Positions 48,577 through 57,015 are shown, numbered from the stretch's first letter. The stretch: 64,000 bases of DNA from Amycolatopsis vancoresmycina (GCF_000716785.1 NZ_JNYY01000001.1:620001-684000), one strand, 5' to 3'. Program-made: numbers and translations. Notes: a model not told the origin generated them from the sequence alone.

Positions 48577-49173
48577 ATGACCCTTCTCGCCGTACCCGAC
48601 ATGCACACCCCCACCCCGTCCCCCGACGAATCGGTGTACCAGCAGCTCCTGCGCGACCGCATCGTCTTCCTCGGCTCCGAAGTCAACGACGACGTCGCCA
48701 ACCGCATCGTCGCCCAGCTGCTCCTGCTCGCCGCCGACGACCCCGCCGAAGACATCACCTTCTACATCAACTCCCCCGGCGGCTCCGTCACCGCCGGCAT
48801 GGCCATCTACGACACCATGCAGCTCGTCAAACCCGACGTCGCCACCTACGGCCTCGGCTTCGTCGCCTCCATGGGCCAGTTCCTGCTCTCCTCCGGCACC
48901 CCCGGCAAGCGCTACCTGCTGCCCAACACCCGCATCGTCATGCACCAGCCCTCCGCCGGCATCAGCGGCGCCGCCACCGACATCGCCATCCAGGCCGAAG
49001 TCTTCGGCCGGATGAAACGCCGCATCGCCGAAATCACCGCCCGCCAGACCGGCCAGACCGTCGAACGCATCACCGCCGACGCCGACCGCGACCGCTGGTT
49101 CGACGCCGACGAAGCCCTGACCTACGGCTTCGTCGACCACATCGTCGCCGGAGAGCGAACCGCCACGGCCTGA
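48577..49173 (+). CDS. clpP: ATP-dependent Clp protease proteolytic subunit (orphan paralogue)
   Basis: A 198-residue ClpP. YINSPGGSVTAGMAIYDTMQ, the catalytic serine in GLGFVASMGQFLLSSGTPGK, the catalytic histidine in RIVMHQPSAG and the later DRWFDADEALTYGFVDHI are all present. It forms the proteolytic chamber fed by a Clp ATPase. It stands alone: no second clpP and no clpX follow, as they would at the main clpP1-clpP2-clpX locus of actinomycetes. It is therefore probably an extra ClpP, akin to the ClpP3-type copies of streptomycetes. Confidence 0.92.
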   Translation: MTLLAVPDMHTPTPSPDESVYQQLLRDRIVFLGSEVNDDVANRIVAQLLLLAADDPAEDITFYINSPGGSVTAGMAIYDTMQLVKPDVATYGLGFVASMGQFLLSSGTPGKRYLLPNTRIVMHQPSAGISGAATDIAIQAEVFGRMKRRIAEITARQTGQTVERITADADRDRWFDADEALTYGFVDHIVAGERTATA

Positions 49174-49179
49174 CAGCTC

Positions 49180-49218
49180 CTGGCGGGGGATGCCAGCCCG
49201 CTGTGCGTTCCCCGCCAG
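49180..49218 (+). terminator. Hairpin after clpP
   Basis: CTGGCGGGG (49180-49188) pairs with CCCCGCCAG (49210-49218) across a 21-base loop, six bases after the clpP stop and before the GDSL gene. The long loop makes it a moderate terminator candidate. Confidence 0.4.
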
Positions 49219-49241
49219 CCACCCCCGCCACCCTCGACCGC

Positions 49242-49904
49242 ATGACGATCACCCTGAAACCCCACAGCACCGTGCTCTTCGCCGGCGACTCCATCACCAC
49301 CCTCTGGCGACCGGACGGCGAAGAACGCTGCGGCTACCCCGCACTCGCCGCCGGCCAATGGTGCTTCCGGCACCCCGACCGGCCCGTCACCTGGCTCGAC
49401 GCCGGCCACCGCGGAGACACCGTCGCCGACCTCGAAGCCCGCTGGCAGACCGACGTGCTCGCCGCCCGGCCCGACGTCGTCTCGATCCTCATCGGCGTCA
49501 ACGACAACGGCCGCCACACCTTCGCCCCCGACCGCCCCGCGATCTCCGCCGACGAGTTCGCCGCCGGCTACGACCGCCTGCTCGCCCCCCTCGCCGGCAC
49601 ACCCCTCATCCTCATCGAACCGTTCCTGCTCCCGATCAAGGGCGTGGTCGAAGCCGGCGTCAACGGCAAACCCGTCCGCATCGACGACACCACCCGCGAC
49701 GAATGGCGCGCCGGCCTGAACCCCAAGATCCAGGCCGTCCACGAACTCGCCGCGGCGTACGGCGCGGAACTGCTCGCCGCGGACACCATGTTCGCCGGCC
49801 TCAGCGCGGCGACCGGGCCCGAACGCTGGTCCGAAGACGGCGTGCACCCGACGCCTGCCGGCCACGCCGCGCTCGCGGCCGCTTGGCTCGACCTGGTCTC
49901 CTAG
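49242..49904 (+). CDS. SGNH/GDSL-family hydrolase
   Basis: A 220-residue protein started at ATG 49242 (MTITLKPHSTVLFAGDSITT); a longer start at 49203 overlaps the preceding hairpin. Motifs: block I FAGDSITTLW, the Gly of block II in AGHRGDT, block III ILIGVNDNGR, and the terminal EDGVHPTPAGHAALA with Asp and His. No signal peptide. It resembles rhamnogalacturonan acetylesterase/TesA-like GDSL enzymes. Substrate unknown; unrelated in detail to the GDSL enzyme at 5764. Confidence 0.87.
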   Translation: MTITLKPHSTVLFAGDSITTLWRPDGEERCGYPALAAGQWCFRHPDRPVTWLDAGHRGDTVADLEARWQTDVLAARPDVVSILIGVNDNGRHTFAPDRPAISADEFAAGYDRLLAPLAGTPLILIEPFLLPIKGVVEAGVNGKPVRIDDTTRDEWRAGLNPKIQAVHELAAAYGAELLAADTMFAGLSAATGPERWSEDGVHPTPAGHAALAAAWLDLVS

Positions 49905-49937
49905 TCGGAGCGGTTTTTTGGTCGTCCGTAGCGGATT

Positions 49938-49969
49938 CCGGGGGCAGGTTTTTCCGAACCTGCCCCCGG
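49938..49969. terminator. Bidirectional terminator between GDSL and M3 peptidase genes
   Basis: 13-base perfect arms 49938-49950 and 49957-49969 with loop TTTCCG, between convergent stops. A further small repeat GTATA (49970-49974) with TATAC (49981-49985) follows. Confidence 0.75.
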
Positions 49970-49996
49970 GTATAGGTCGTTATACAGTTAGTAGAC

Positions 49997-52051
49997 TCAG
50001 ACTCCGTTGAGGCCGCGGCGGGCCAGCAGGGGTTCGATCTCGGGGTCGCGGCCGCGGAACGCGCGAAAGGCGTCCATCGGGTCGATGCTGCCGCCGCGGC
50101 CGAGCAGGGTGCGGCGGAAGTGGTCGCCGTTCTCGCGGGTCAGTCCCCCGCTCTCCCGGAACCACTGGACGGTGTCCGCGTCGAGGACTTCGCTCCAGAT
50201 GTAGGAGTAGTACCCGGCGCTGTAGCCGCCGCTGAAGATGTGCGCGAAGTACGTCGTGCGGTAGCGCGGCGGAATCGCGTCGACGGCCACGCCGGCCTTG
50301 ACGAGCGCCTCGCGCTCGAACGGCTGCACCTCCCCCACGTGGTCGTCGACGCCGAGGCTGTGCCAGGCCTGGTCGAGCAGGGACGCCGCAAGGTACTCAG
50401 TGGTGGAGAACCCTTCGCCGTACTGCTGCGCGGCCAGCAGCTTCTCGACCTGGGCCTGCGGCAGCGCCTCCCCCGTCTCGTGGTGTTTGGCGTAGTTGGC
50501 CAGCACTTCCGGCCACAGCATCCACATCTCGTTCACCTGGGACGGGTACTCGACGAAGTCGCGGGGCACGTTGGTGCCGGAGAACGTGGGGTAGCGGACC
50601 GCGGAGACCAGCGCGTGGAGGGCGTGGCCGAACTCGTGGAACGCGGTGACGACCTCGTCGAACGTCAGCAAGGTGGGCTCCCCCGCCGGCGGCTTGTTCA
50701 CGTTGAGCACGTTCACCACGACGGTCTTGCGGCCGAGCAGCTCCGACTGGTCGACGAAGGTGTTCATCCAGGCGCCGCCGCGCTTGGCGTCCCGGGTGTA
50801 CAGATCGAGCAGGTACAGGCCCAGCGGGGTGCCGTCGGCGTCGAAGACCTCGAAGGTCCGGACCTCCGGGTGGTACTTCGGCAGGTCGTCGCGCTCGGTG
50901 AACGTCAGACCGTACAGCTTCGTCGCGGCGAAGAAGACGCCGTCGAGGTACACGCGGTCGGCCTCGAAGTACGGGCGCAACGCCTCGGTGTCGACGTCGA
51001 AGCGCTCACGGCGGACCTGGGCGGCGTAGTACGGCCAGTCCGACGGCCGCAGCTGCGCCCCCGGCACGTCGGCTTCCAGCAGCTGCTGCAGTTCGGCGGC
51101 TTCGGCGCGGGCGTTCGCGACGGCGGCCGGCGCCAGCCGTTCCAGCAGCCCGGCGGCGGCTTCGGCGGTCTTCGCCGTCTCGTCCGCGATGACGTACGCG
51201 GCGTGGTCCGGATAGCCCAGAAGTGCGGCCCGTTCCGCGCGCAGCCGCACGATTTCGGCGACGACGGCGTTGTTGTCGTAGTCGTTGCCGCGGTTGCCCC
51301 GCGCCATCGACGCGGTGTGGATCCGCTCGCGGACTTCGCGGTTGCGCAGCGTCTCCAGCGGGGACGCCTGGCTCGTCGGCAGGCTCAGCGTGAGCACGTA
51401 CTTGCCGTCCTCGCCGCGGGCGGTGGCCGCCTCGGCCGCGGTGGCGATCGCGCCTTCGCCGAACCCGTCGAGCTCGGCGCGGTCGGCGATGACCACGGCC
51501 AGCTCGTTGGTGTCCTTGAGCAGGTTCTGCTGGAACTTCGTCTGCAGGGTGGACAGCTGCTCGTTGAGCTCGCGCAGCCTTGCCTGCTCGGTTTCCCCGA
51601 GCCCGGCACCGGCCCGGCTGAAGTCGGTGTGCTGCCGTTCCAGCAGCCGCAGCGACTCCTCGTCCAGGCCGAGCTCGTCGCGCCGCGCGTGCAGCGCGTC
51701 GATCCGGGCGAACAGCTGCGGGTTCAGGTGCAGCGCGTCGTGGTGGGCGGCCAGCTTCGGCGCGAACTCGGCCTGGATGGCCTGGATCTCGTCGGTGCCG
51801 TTGGAGCCGGCCAGGTTGTAGAACACGCTCGCCACGCGGCCCAGCAGCTCGCCGGCGCGCTCGAGGGCTACGATGGTGTTCTCGAACGTCGGCTCGGCGT
51901 CCTGCGCCGCGATCTGCTCGATCTCCGCCGCGTGCTCGGCCAGCCCGGCTTCGAACGCCGGCCGGTAGTGCTCGTCGGAGATCCGGTCGAAGGGCGGCAG
52001 GGCGTAGGGCAGCTCGCTGGGTGCGGCGAACGGATTGTCCGGCGAAATCAT
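49997..52051 (-). CDS. M3-family metallopeptidase (oligopeptidase A / Dcp type)
   Basis: A 684-residue zinc peptidase from ATG 52051 (AGGAG at 52059-52063, -10 TAGGGT at 52094-52099). The zinc motif is FHEFGHALHAL (His472, Glu473, His476); the third ligand lies in FVEYPSQVNEMW. The last 30 residues, MDAFRAFRGRDPEIEPLLAR, are typical of peptidyl-dipeptidase Dcp. It degrades short peptides in the cytoplasm. Single-gene unit. Confidence 0.93.
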   Translation of the reverse strand: MISPDNPFAAPSELPYALPPFDRISDEHYRPAFEAGLAEHAAEIEQIAAQDAEPTFENTIVALERAGELLGRVASVFYNLAGSNGTDEIQAIQAEFAPKLAAHHDALHLNPQLFARIDALHARRDELGLDEESLRLLERQHTDFSRAGAGLGETEQARLRELNEQLSTLQTKFQQNLLKDTNELAVVIADRAELDGFGEGAIATAAEAATARGEDGKYVLTLSLPTSQASPLETLRNREVRERIHTASMARGNRGNDYDNNAVVAEIVRLRAERAALLGYPDHAAYVIADETAKTAEAAAGLLERLAPAAVANARAEAAELQQLLEADVPGAQLRPSDWPYYAAQVRRERFDVDTEALRPYFEADRVYLDGVFFAATKLYGLTFTERDDLPKYHPEVRTFEVFDADGTPLGLYLLDLYTRDAKRGGAWMNTFVDQSELLGRKTVVVNVLNVNKPPAGEPTLLTFDEVVTAFHEFGHALHALVSAVRYPTFSGTNVPRDFVEYPSQVNEMWMLWPEVLANYAKHHETGEALPQAQVEKLLAAQQYGEGFSTTEYLAASLLDQAWHSLGVDDHVGEVQPFEREALVKAGVAVDAIPPRYRTTYFAHIFSGGYSAGYYSYIWSEVLDADTVQWFRESGGLTRENGDHFRRTLLGRGGSIDPMDAFRAFRGRDPEIEPLLARRGLNGV

Positions 52052-52146
52052 CGGGCAGGCTCCTGGTCGGGGACAGACACACTCGGTCCCGCCACCCTAC
52101 GTGGTCCACCTGTGCCGGTGTCAGCGCTTTCCGGAGGTGGCCGGGG

Positions 52147-52851
52147 TCACCGGCCCGTGCTACCACCCACGACGGCGTCGCTGGCCGCCGCCTTCTTCCC
52201 GCGCTTGGGCTTCGGTTCCGGGGGCACGATCCCGCGCAGGTCGCCGCCGTGGTCGTTGACCCGCATGACGAACGGCCGCGTCTCGGTGTAGCGCACGACC
52301 GAGATCGACGCCGGGTCGACGACGATCCGCTGGAAGGCGTCCAGGTGCTGGCCGAGGGCGTCGGCCAGGATGGACTTGATCACGTCGCCGTGGCTGCACA
52401 GCAGCCAGACGGCGTGGTCGCCGTGCTCGGCGGCGATCCGCCGGTCGTGCGCGCGGACGGCCGCCACCGACCGCGCCTGCATCGCCGCCAGCCCTTCGCC
52501 GCCGGGGAACACCGCCGCGGACGCGTGCGCCTGCACCACACGCCAGAGCGGCTCCTTCGCCAGGTGCTTGAGCTCCTTGCCGGTCCAGTCGCCGTAGTCC
52601 ACTTCGGACAGCCCGGGCTCGACGACCTTGTCGAGCCCCCAGGCCGCCGCCAGGGGGCCGACCGTCTGCTTGCACCGCAGCATCGGCGAGACCACGAGCT
52701 CCGCGAGGGGCACGCCGTCGAGCCGTTCGACGAGCTTGTCCGCCTGGGCGCGGCCGGTGTCGTCGAGGTTCACCTTCGGGGAGCGCCCGGCCAGGATGCC
52801 GGAGCCGTTGGCCGTCGACTTGCCGTGCCGCAGCAGAATGACCGTACTCAC
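52147..52851 (-). CDS. Histidine phosphatase (MSMEG_4193-type phosphomutase-like)
   Basis: A 234-residue protein from GTG 52851, behind a leaderless -10 box TAGGGT (52859-52864). The phosphate pocket shows VILLRHGKSTANGSGILAGR with the phospho-accepting His9, the second LLCSHGDVIKSILA with the catalytic histidine, and LSEVDYGDWTGKELKHLAKE. In mycobacteria its counterpart is directly downstream of uppP and upstream of DUF3090/SCO1664; here uppP is still upstream, but the other two are 34 kb away. The basic tail (PKPKRGKKAAA) is unusual. Substrate unknown. Confidence 0.88.
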   Translation of the reverse strand: MSTVILLRHGKSTANGSGILAGRSPKVNLDDTGRAQADKLVERLDGVPLAELVVSPMLRCKQTVGPLAAAWGLDKVVEPGLSEVDYGDWTGKELKHLAKEPLWRVVQAHASAAVFPGGEGLAAMQARSVAAVRAHDRRIAAEHGDHAVWLLCSHGDVIKSILADALGQHLDAFQRIVVDPASISVVRYTETRPFVMRVNDHGGDLRGIVPPEPKPKRGKKAAASDAVVGGSTGR

Positions 52852-52890
52852 GGCCCCCACCCTACGTGGCAACCGATCACCGCCGGCGCC

Positions 52891-52959
52891 CTGCCGCAGC
52901 CGTCGTGAGTGGTAAGGCGGGTTAGAACCCGCCTTACCACTCACGACCAGCTGCGGCAG
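52891..52959. repeat. 69-bp palindromic intergenic element, copy C
   Basis: The most regular copy. Inner arms 52902-52923 and 52926-52947 pair perfectly over 22 bases around GTTAGAAC; the outer stem CTGCCGCAGC (52891-52900) pairs perfectly with GCTGCGGCAG (52950-52959), so almost the whole 69 bases fold into one stem. It lies between the uppP stop (52967) and the phosphatase start, where it should terminate uppP transcription. Confidence 0.85.
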
Positions 52960-52966
52960 ACCGGGA

Positions 52967-53809
52967 TCAGTGGCCGACCGGGCCCGCGTTCGGGTCCAGC
53001 ACGCCGCTGAAGATCAGCACGTACAGCAGCACGCCGAGCACCAGCCGGTACACCACGAACGGCACGAAGCTGCGCTTCTTGATGTAGGCCATCAGCCAGG
53101 CGATCACCGCGTAGCCGACGCCGAAGGCGACCAGCGTGGCCAGGATCGTCGGCCCCCACTGGGCCGGAACCGCGCCCGAGCCGATGTCCTTGAGCTTGTA
53201 CACCCCCGAGCCGAACACCGCCGGCAGCGCCAGCAGGAACGAGTACTCCGCCGCCTCGGCGCGGGTGTAGCCCAGCAGCAGGCCCGCGCTCGTGGTGCCG
53301 CCCGAGCGGGACACGCCCGGGATCAGGGCCAGCGCCTGCGCGAAGCCGAAGCCGAGGCCGTGCGGCACGGTCAGCTGGTCGAGCGTGCGCTCCTGCTTCC
53401 CGATCCGGTCGGCGACCAGCAGGATCACGCCGAACACGATCAGCACGGTCGCGGTGATCCGCAGGTCGCGGAACGCGCTGTCGATCTGGTCCTGCAGCAG
53501 CAGCCCGAGCACCACGATCGGCAGCGAGCCGACGATGATCAGCCAGCCCAGCCGGGCGTCCGGGTCCCGGCGCCACTCCGCCTTGTACAGCGAGAAGAAC
53601 CAGGCCCGCAGGATCTTCCCGATCTTCGGCCCGAAGTAGATGATCACCGCCAGCTCGGTGCCGATCTGGGTGACCGCGGTGAACGCCGCGCCCGGGTCGT
53701 CCCAGCCCGCCAGGGCCGCCACGATCCGCAGGTGCGCGCTCGACGAGATCGGCAGGAACTCGGTCAGGCCCTGGACCAGGCCGAGCACCAGGGCTTCGAA
53801 CCACCCCAC
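52967..53809 (-). CDS. uppP: Undecaprenyl-diphosphate phosphatase
   Basis: A 280-residue membrane protein from GTG 53809. The two active-site stretches are LVQGLTEFLPISSSAHLRIV (Glu and Ser) and LIPGVSRSGGTTSAGLL (Arg and Ser); eight membrane segments follow the usual pattern. UppP recycles undecaprenyl diphosphate to the monophosphate carrier for cell-wall synthesis and gives bacitracin tolerance. It starts one base after the LLM oxidoreductase stop, so the two share a transcript. Downstream comes the 69-bp palindromic element and then the phosphatase gene. Confidence 0.96.
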   Translation of the reverse strand: MGWFEALVLGLVQGLTEFLPISSSAHLRIVAALAGWDDPGAAFTAVTQIGTELAVIIYFGPKIGKILRAWFFSLYKAEWRRDPDARLGWLIIVGSLPIVVLGLLLQDQIDSAFRDLRITATVLIVFGVILLVADRIGKQERTLDQLTVPHGLGFGFAQALALIPGVSRSGGTTSAGLLLGYTRAEAAEYSFLLALPAVFGSGVYKLKDIGSGAVPAQWGPTILATLVAFGVGYAVIAWLMAYIKKRSFVPFVVYRLVLGVLLYVLIFSGVLDPNAGPVGH

Positions 53810-53810
53810 G

Positions 53811-54848
53811 TCAGGCCACCCCCGCCAGCTCGAGCGCCTCGGCGGCCGTGCGCAGGGCAGCGGCGGGCTCGGGCGAGTACGGCGACACCGACAGGGTCGT
53901 CACGCCGGCTTCGGCGTATTCCTTCATCTTCTCCGCGATCCGTTCCTTCGGACCCAGCAGCGACGTCGCGTCGAGGAACTCCGGCGGCACCGCCGCCATC
54001 GCCCCCGCCCGGTCACCGGCCAGGTACTTCTCCTGCACTTCGGCGGCCTCGGCCGCGAATCCCATCCGGCACGCCAGCCGGTTGTAGAAGTTCTTCTCCC
54101 TGCTCCCCATCCCGCCCAGGTAGAGGGCCGCGTACCCGCGGACGGCGTCCGCGCAGGCCCGCCAGTCGTCGCCGGGCACCAGCGGCACGGACGGCACCAC
54201 GTCGAAATCCTCCAGCGTGCGGCCGGCCCGCTCGGCGCCGGCGCGGACGTGGGCCAGCTGCTCCCCCGCGTGCGACGGCGAGAAGAACACCGGCAACCAG
54301 CCGTCGGCGATCTCCCCGGCCAGCTCCAGGTTCTTCGGCCCGATCGCGGCCAGGTACAGCGGGACGTGCTTGCGGGCCGGGCGGACGGTCATCCGCAACG
54401 CCTTGCCGGGGCCGTCCGGCAGCGGCAGCGTGAAGTGCTCCCCCGCGAACGTCACCCGTTCCCGCCGCAACGCCGACCGCACGATCGAGGCGTATTCGCG
54501 GGTCCGGGCCACCGGCGAGGTGAAGCGCACGCCGTGCCAGCCCTCGGACACCTGCGGGCCCGAGACACCCAGGCCGAGCCGGAACCGGCCGCCCGAGAGC
54601 GTGTCGAGCGTCGCGGCCGTCATCGCGGTCATCGCCGGGGTGCGGGCCGGGATCTGCAGCACCGCGGCCCCGACGTCGATCCGGGACGTCTGCGCCGCGA
54701 TCCAGGTGAGCACGGTCACGGCGTCCGAGCCGTAGGCCTCCGCGGCCCACACGACCGCGTACCCCAGCTCCTCCGCCTGCTTCGCCAACGCCAGGCTCGC
54801 GGGGTCGCTCCCCGTGCCCCAGTAGCCGAGATTCAGTCCGAGTCGCAC
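53811..54848 (-). CDS. LLM-class F420-dependent oxidoreductase
   Basis: A 345-residue TIM-barrel enzyme of the luciferase-like group from GTG 54848, behind leaderless -10 box TAGGGT (54857-54862). It shows LGLNLGYWGTGSDPASLALA, GYAVVWAAEAYGSDAVTVLT, RFRLGLGVSGPQVSEGWHGV and NLELAGEIADGWLPVFFSPS, typical of F420-binding members. It would transfer hydride between F420 and an unknown substrate. First gene of the LLM-uppP unit; divergent from the aldo/keto reductase gene. Confidence 0.9.
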   Translation of the reverse strand: MRLGLNLGYWGTGSDPASLALAKQAEELGYAVVWAAEAYGSDAVTVLTWIAAQTSRIDVGAAVLQIPARTPAMTAMTAATLDTLSGGRFRLGLGVSGPQVSEGWHGVRFTSPVARTREYASIVRSALRRERVTFAGEHFTLPLPDGPGKALRMTVRPARKHVPLYLAAIGPKNLELAGEIADGWLPVFFSPSHAGEQLAHVRAGAERAGRTLEDFDVVPSVPLVPGDDWRACADAVRGYAALYLGGMGSREKNFYNRLACRMGFAAEAAEVQEKYLAGDRAGAMAAVPPEFLDATSLLGPKERIAEKMKEYAEAGVTTLSVSPYSPEPAAALRTAAEALELAGVA

Positions 54849-54920
54849 GGGGCCAGACCCTAACGGGGGCCTTGATCGCGACACGACTCACCTTGGTCTC
54901 CTCCGGACGGGGCAGCCCAC

Positions 54921-54926
54921 TAGGCT
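54921..54926 (+). promoter_or_regulatory. -10 box of a near-leaderless promoter (aldo/keto reductase)
   Basis: TAGGCT, eight bases before the GTG at 54935, with no ribosome binding site. Confidence 0.5.
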
Positions 54927-54934
54927 CGGCGGTC

Positions 54935-55903
54935 GTGGAAAAGCGACTGCTCGGCCGCTCGGGACTGCGCGTCTCCCGGATGGCGCTCGGCACCATGACC
55001 TGGGGTGGCGACACGGACGCGGAGGAGGCCGCCAGCCAGCTGGTCGCCTTCGTCGACGCCGGCGGCACCCTGGTCGACACGGCCGACATCTACGGCGAGG
55101 GCGAGAGCGAACGGGTGCTCGGCTCGCTGCTCGGCGACCTGGTGCCCCGCGAAGACGTCGTCCTCGCCACGAAAGCGGTCGCCCGGCGCACCGAAGGCCC
55201 CTTCGGCGGCGGCGCCTCCCGCGGTGCCCTGCTCAGCGCGCTCGACGGCTCCCTCAAGCGGCTCGGCACCGACCACATCGACCTGTGGCAGCTGCACGCC
55301 TGGGACGAATGCGTGCCGCTCGCCGAGACGCTGTCCGCCCTCGAGTACGCCGTGACCAGCGGAAAGGTCCGCTACGTCGGCGTCTCGAACTACGCGGGCT
55401 GGCAGCTGGCCACCGCCGCCACGGGCGCACCGGCCGCCGCGCCGCTGGTCTCCACCCAGGTCGAGTACTCGCTGCTGGAGCGCGGGGTGGACCGCGAGGT
55501 CGTGCCCGCCGCCACCCACCACGGCATCGGGCTGCTGCCGTGGGCGCCGCTCGGCCGCGGCGTCCTGACCGGCAAGTACCGCACCGGCACGCCGGCCGAC
55601 TCCCGCGGCGCGAACAGCGCGTACGCCGGCTACGTCGAGCACCACCGCACCGACCGCGCCGCCCGGATCGTGCAGGCCGTCGCCACCGCGGCCGACGGGC
55701 TCGGCACGTCACCCTTGGCGGTTGCCCTCGCCTGGGTCCGCGACCGGCCCGGCGTCGTCGCCCCGGTCGTCGGCGCGCGGGACACCGGCCAGCTCACCGG
55801 CTCGCTGGCGGCGGAGGACATCACCCTGCCGCCCGCCATCCGGTCCGCCCTCGACGACGTCAGCGCGATCGAGGTCGGCTACCCCGAACGCTGGCCGCGG
55901 TGA
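54935..55903 (+). CDS. Aldo/keto reductase
   Basis: A 322-residue TIM-barrel NADPH-dependent reductase from GTG 54935. Catalytic residues: Asp48 and Tyr53 in LVDTADIYGEG, Lys80 in LATKAVARR, and the His of DLWQLHAWDE. The cofactor end is VVGARDTGQLTGSLAA. It belongs to the AKR group near YajO/Tas-like enzymes. Substrate unknown. It is divergent from the LLM oxidoreductase gene, about 86 bases apart. Confidence 0.92.
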   Translation: MEKRLLGRSGLRVSRMALGTMTWGGDTDAEEAASQLVAFVDAGGTLVDTADIYGEGESERVLGSLLGDLVPREDVVLATKAVARRTEGPFGGGASRGALLSALDGSLKRLGTDHIDLWQLHAWDECVPLAETLSALEYAVTSGKVRYVGVSNYAGWQLATAATGAPAAAPLVSTQVEYSLLERGVDREVVPAATHHGIGLLPWAPLGRGVLTGKYRTGTPADSRGANSAYAGYVEHHRTDRAARIVQAVATAADGLGTSPLAVALAWVRDRPGVVAPVVGARDTGQLTGSLAAEDITLPPAIRSALDDVSAIEVGYPERWPR

Positions 55904-56001
55904 GCGCCAGGTGTCTGTTCGGTGACACGCACGTGACGGCACGGGGATCAAGGAGCATGCTGGTGAAGACCGCCCGCCGAGGGACACCTGGAGGCCACAA
56001 C

Positions 56002-57015
56002 GTGCGTCGGCTCGCCGCCGTGTCGTGGATCGCGCTCCCGCTCGCCGGTGCCCTGGTGCTCTCGGGCTGCTCGTCGGCCAAGCCGACGTCCGACGACCTG
56101 CAGATCGTGGCGAACCCGACGGCCGCGCGCCCGGCCGTCTCCCCCGCGGTGACCGTGCGGCCCGCCGGTCAGGTGCTCGGCAACGGCCCGGTCTCGGCCG
56201 TCGCCGTGGATCCGAAGACGTCGACCCTCGTCGTTGCGGTTTCTTCGCCGCCGGCTCTGCGGCTGTACGACCTGAACGCGCTCGCGTCCGCCCCGGTGAA
56301 TATGCCGTTATACGGTGCTGCGTCCCGGCTGACGGTGACACCCGGGCGGGTGGAGATCGCCGAGCCCGGGGCGGGTGTGGTGCAGCAGCTGACGCTGCCG
56401 GACCGGAAGCTGACCGAGACGAAGACCGGCGGGCAGCCGGCGTCGAGCATCGCCTTCGGGCCAGATCGGCTGGTGGCGATGGGGGCGGCGAAGGACATCC
56501 AGGTGCTGCCGGCGGCGGGTCCGGCGCGGACGATCGGCGGGCAGCTCTACAGCGCCGACGACGTCGTCGACACCGGGAACGGCGTCGTGGTGCTGGACCG
56601 GCTGCGGACCGCGGTGTTCTCGGTCGACGTGGCCGCGGGGAAGGTCAACGAGGGCCTGCGGGCGGGCGACGGCGCCGCGAACGCCGTGGCGGACTCCTAC
56701 GGGCGGGTGCTGGTGACCGACGCGCGGGCGGGGGCGCTGCTGGCGTTCTCGGCCGGCCCGCTGATCCTGAAGCAGCGCTACCCGGTCCCCGGCGGGGCGT
56801 ACGGGATCGCCTACGACGCCCAGCGAAGCCTGGCGTGGGTGACGCTCACCGAACGCAACGAAGTGGTCGGGTTCGACGTCCGCGGCGGCGAGCCCGTCGA
56901 GAAGTACCGGTTCCCCACCGTGCGCCAGCCGGACTCGGTCGGGGTGGACGAGAAGAGCGGCCGGGTGATCGTCGGCTCGGCCGCCGGAGAAGGGACCCAG
57001 GTGATCCAGCCATGA
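56002..57015 (+). CDS. LppL-like lipoprotein with beta-propeller repeats
   Basis: A 337-residue lipoprotein. I start it at GTG 56002, because GGAGG sits at 55990-55994 and the signal peptide then begins NVRRLAAVS-like; the upstream ATG 55957 is too close to its own AGGAG. The lipobox is LVLSGC with Cys23. The mature protein has repeated VVAVSSPPALRLYDLNALAS, LVAMGAAKDIQVLPAAGPAR and AYGIAYDAQRSLAWVTLTER units, a YncE/NHL-like beta-propeller. In Mycobacterium tuberculosis the lipoprotein LppL lies close to uppP; this gene has a comparable place. Ligand unknown. Overlaps the DUF5703 gene. Confidence 0.85.
   Translation: MRRLAAVSWIALPLAGALVLSGCSSAKPTSDDLQIVANPTAARPAVSPAVTVRPAGQVLGNGPVSAVAVDPKTSTLVVAVSSPPALRLYDLNALASAPVNMPLYGAASRLTVTPGRVEIAEPGAGVVQQLTLPDRKLTETKTGGQPASSIAFGPDRLVAMGAAKDIQVLPAAGPARTIGGQLYSADDVVDTGNGVVVLDRLRTAVFSVDVAAGKVNEGLRAGDGAANAVADSYGRVLVTDARAGALLAFSAGPLILKQRYPVPGGAYGIAYDAQRSLAWVTLTERNEVVGFDVRGGEPVEKYRFPTVRQPDSVGVDEKSGRVIVGSAAGEGTQVIQP

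Noticed and set aside
49970..49985. GTATA/TATAC repeat as a tRNA or origin fragment
   Set aside because: Too short, no acceptor or T-loop features, and simply follows a terminator.
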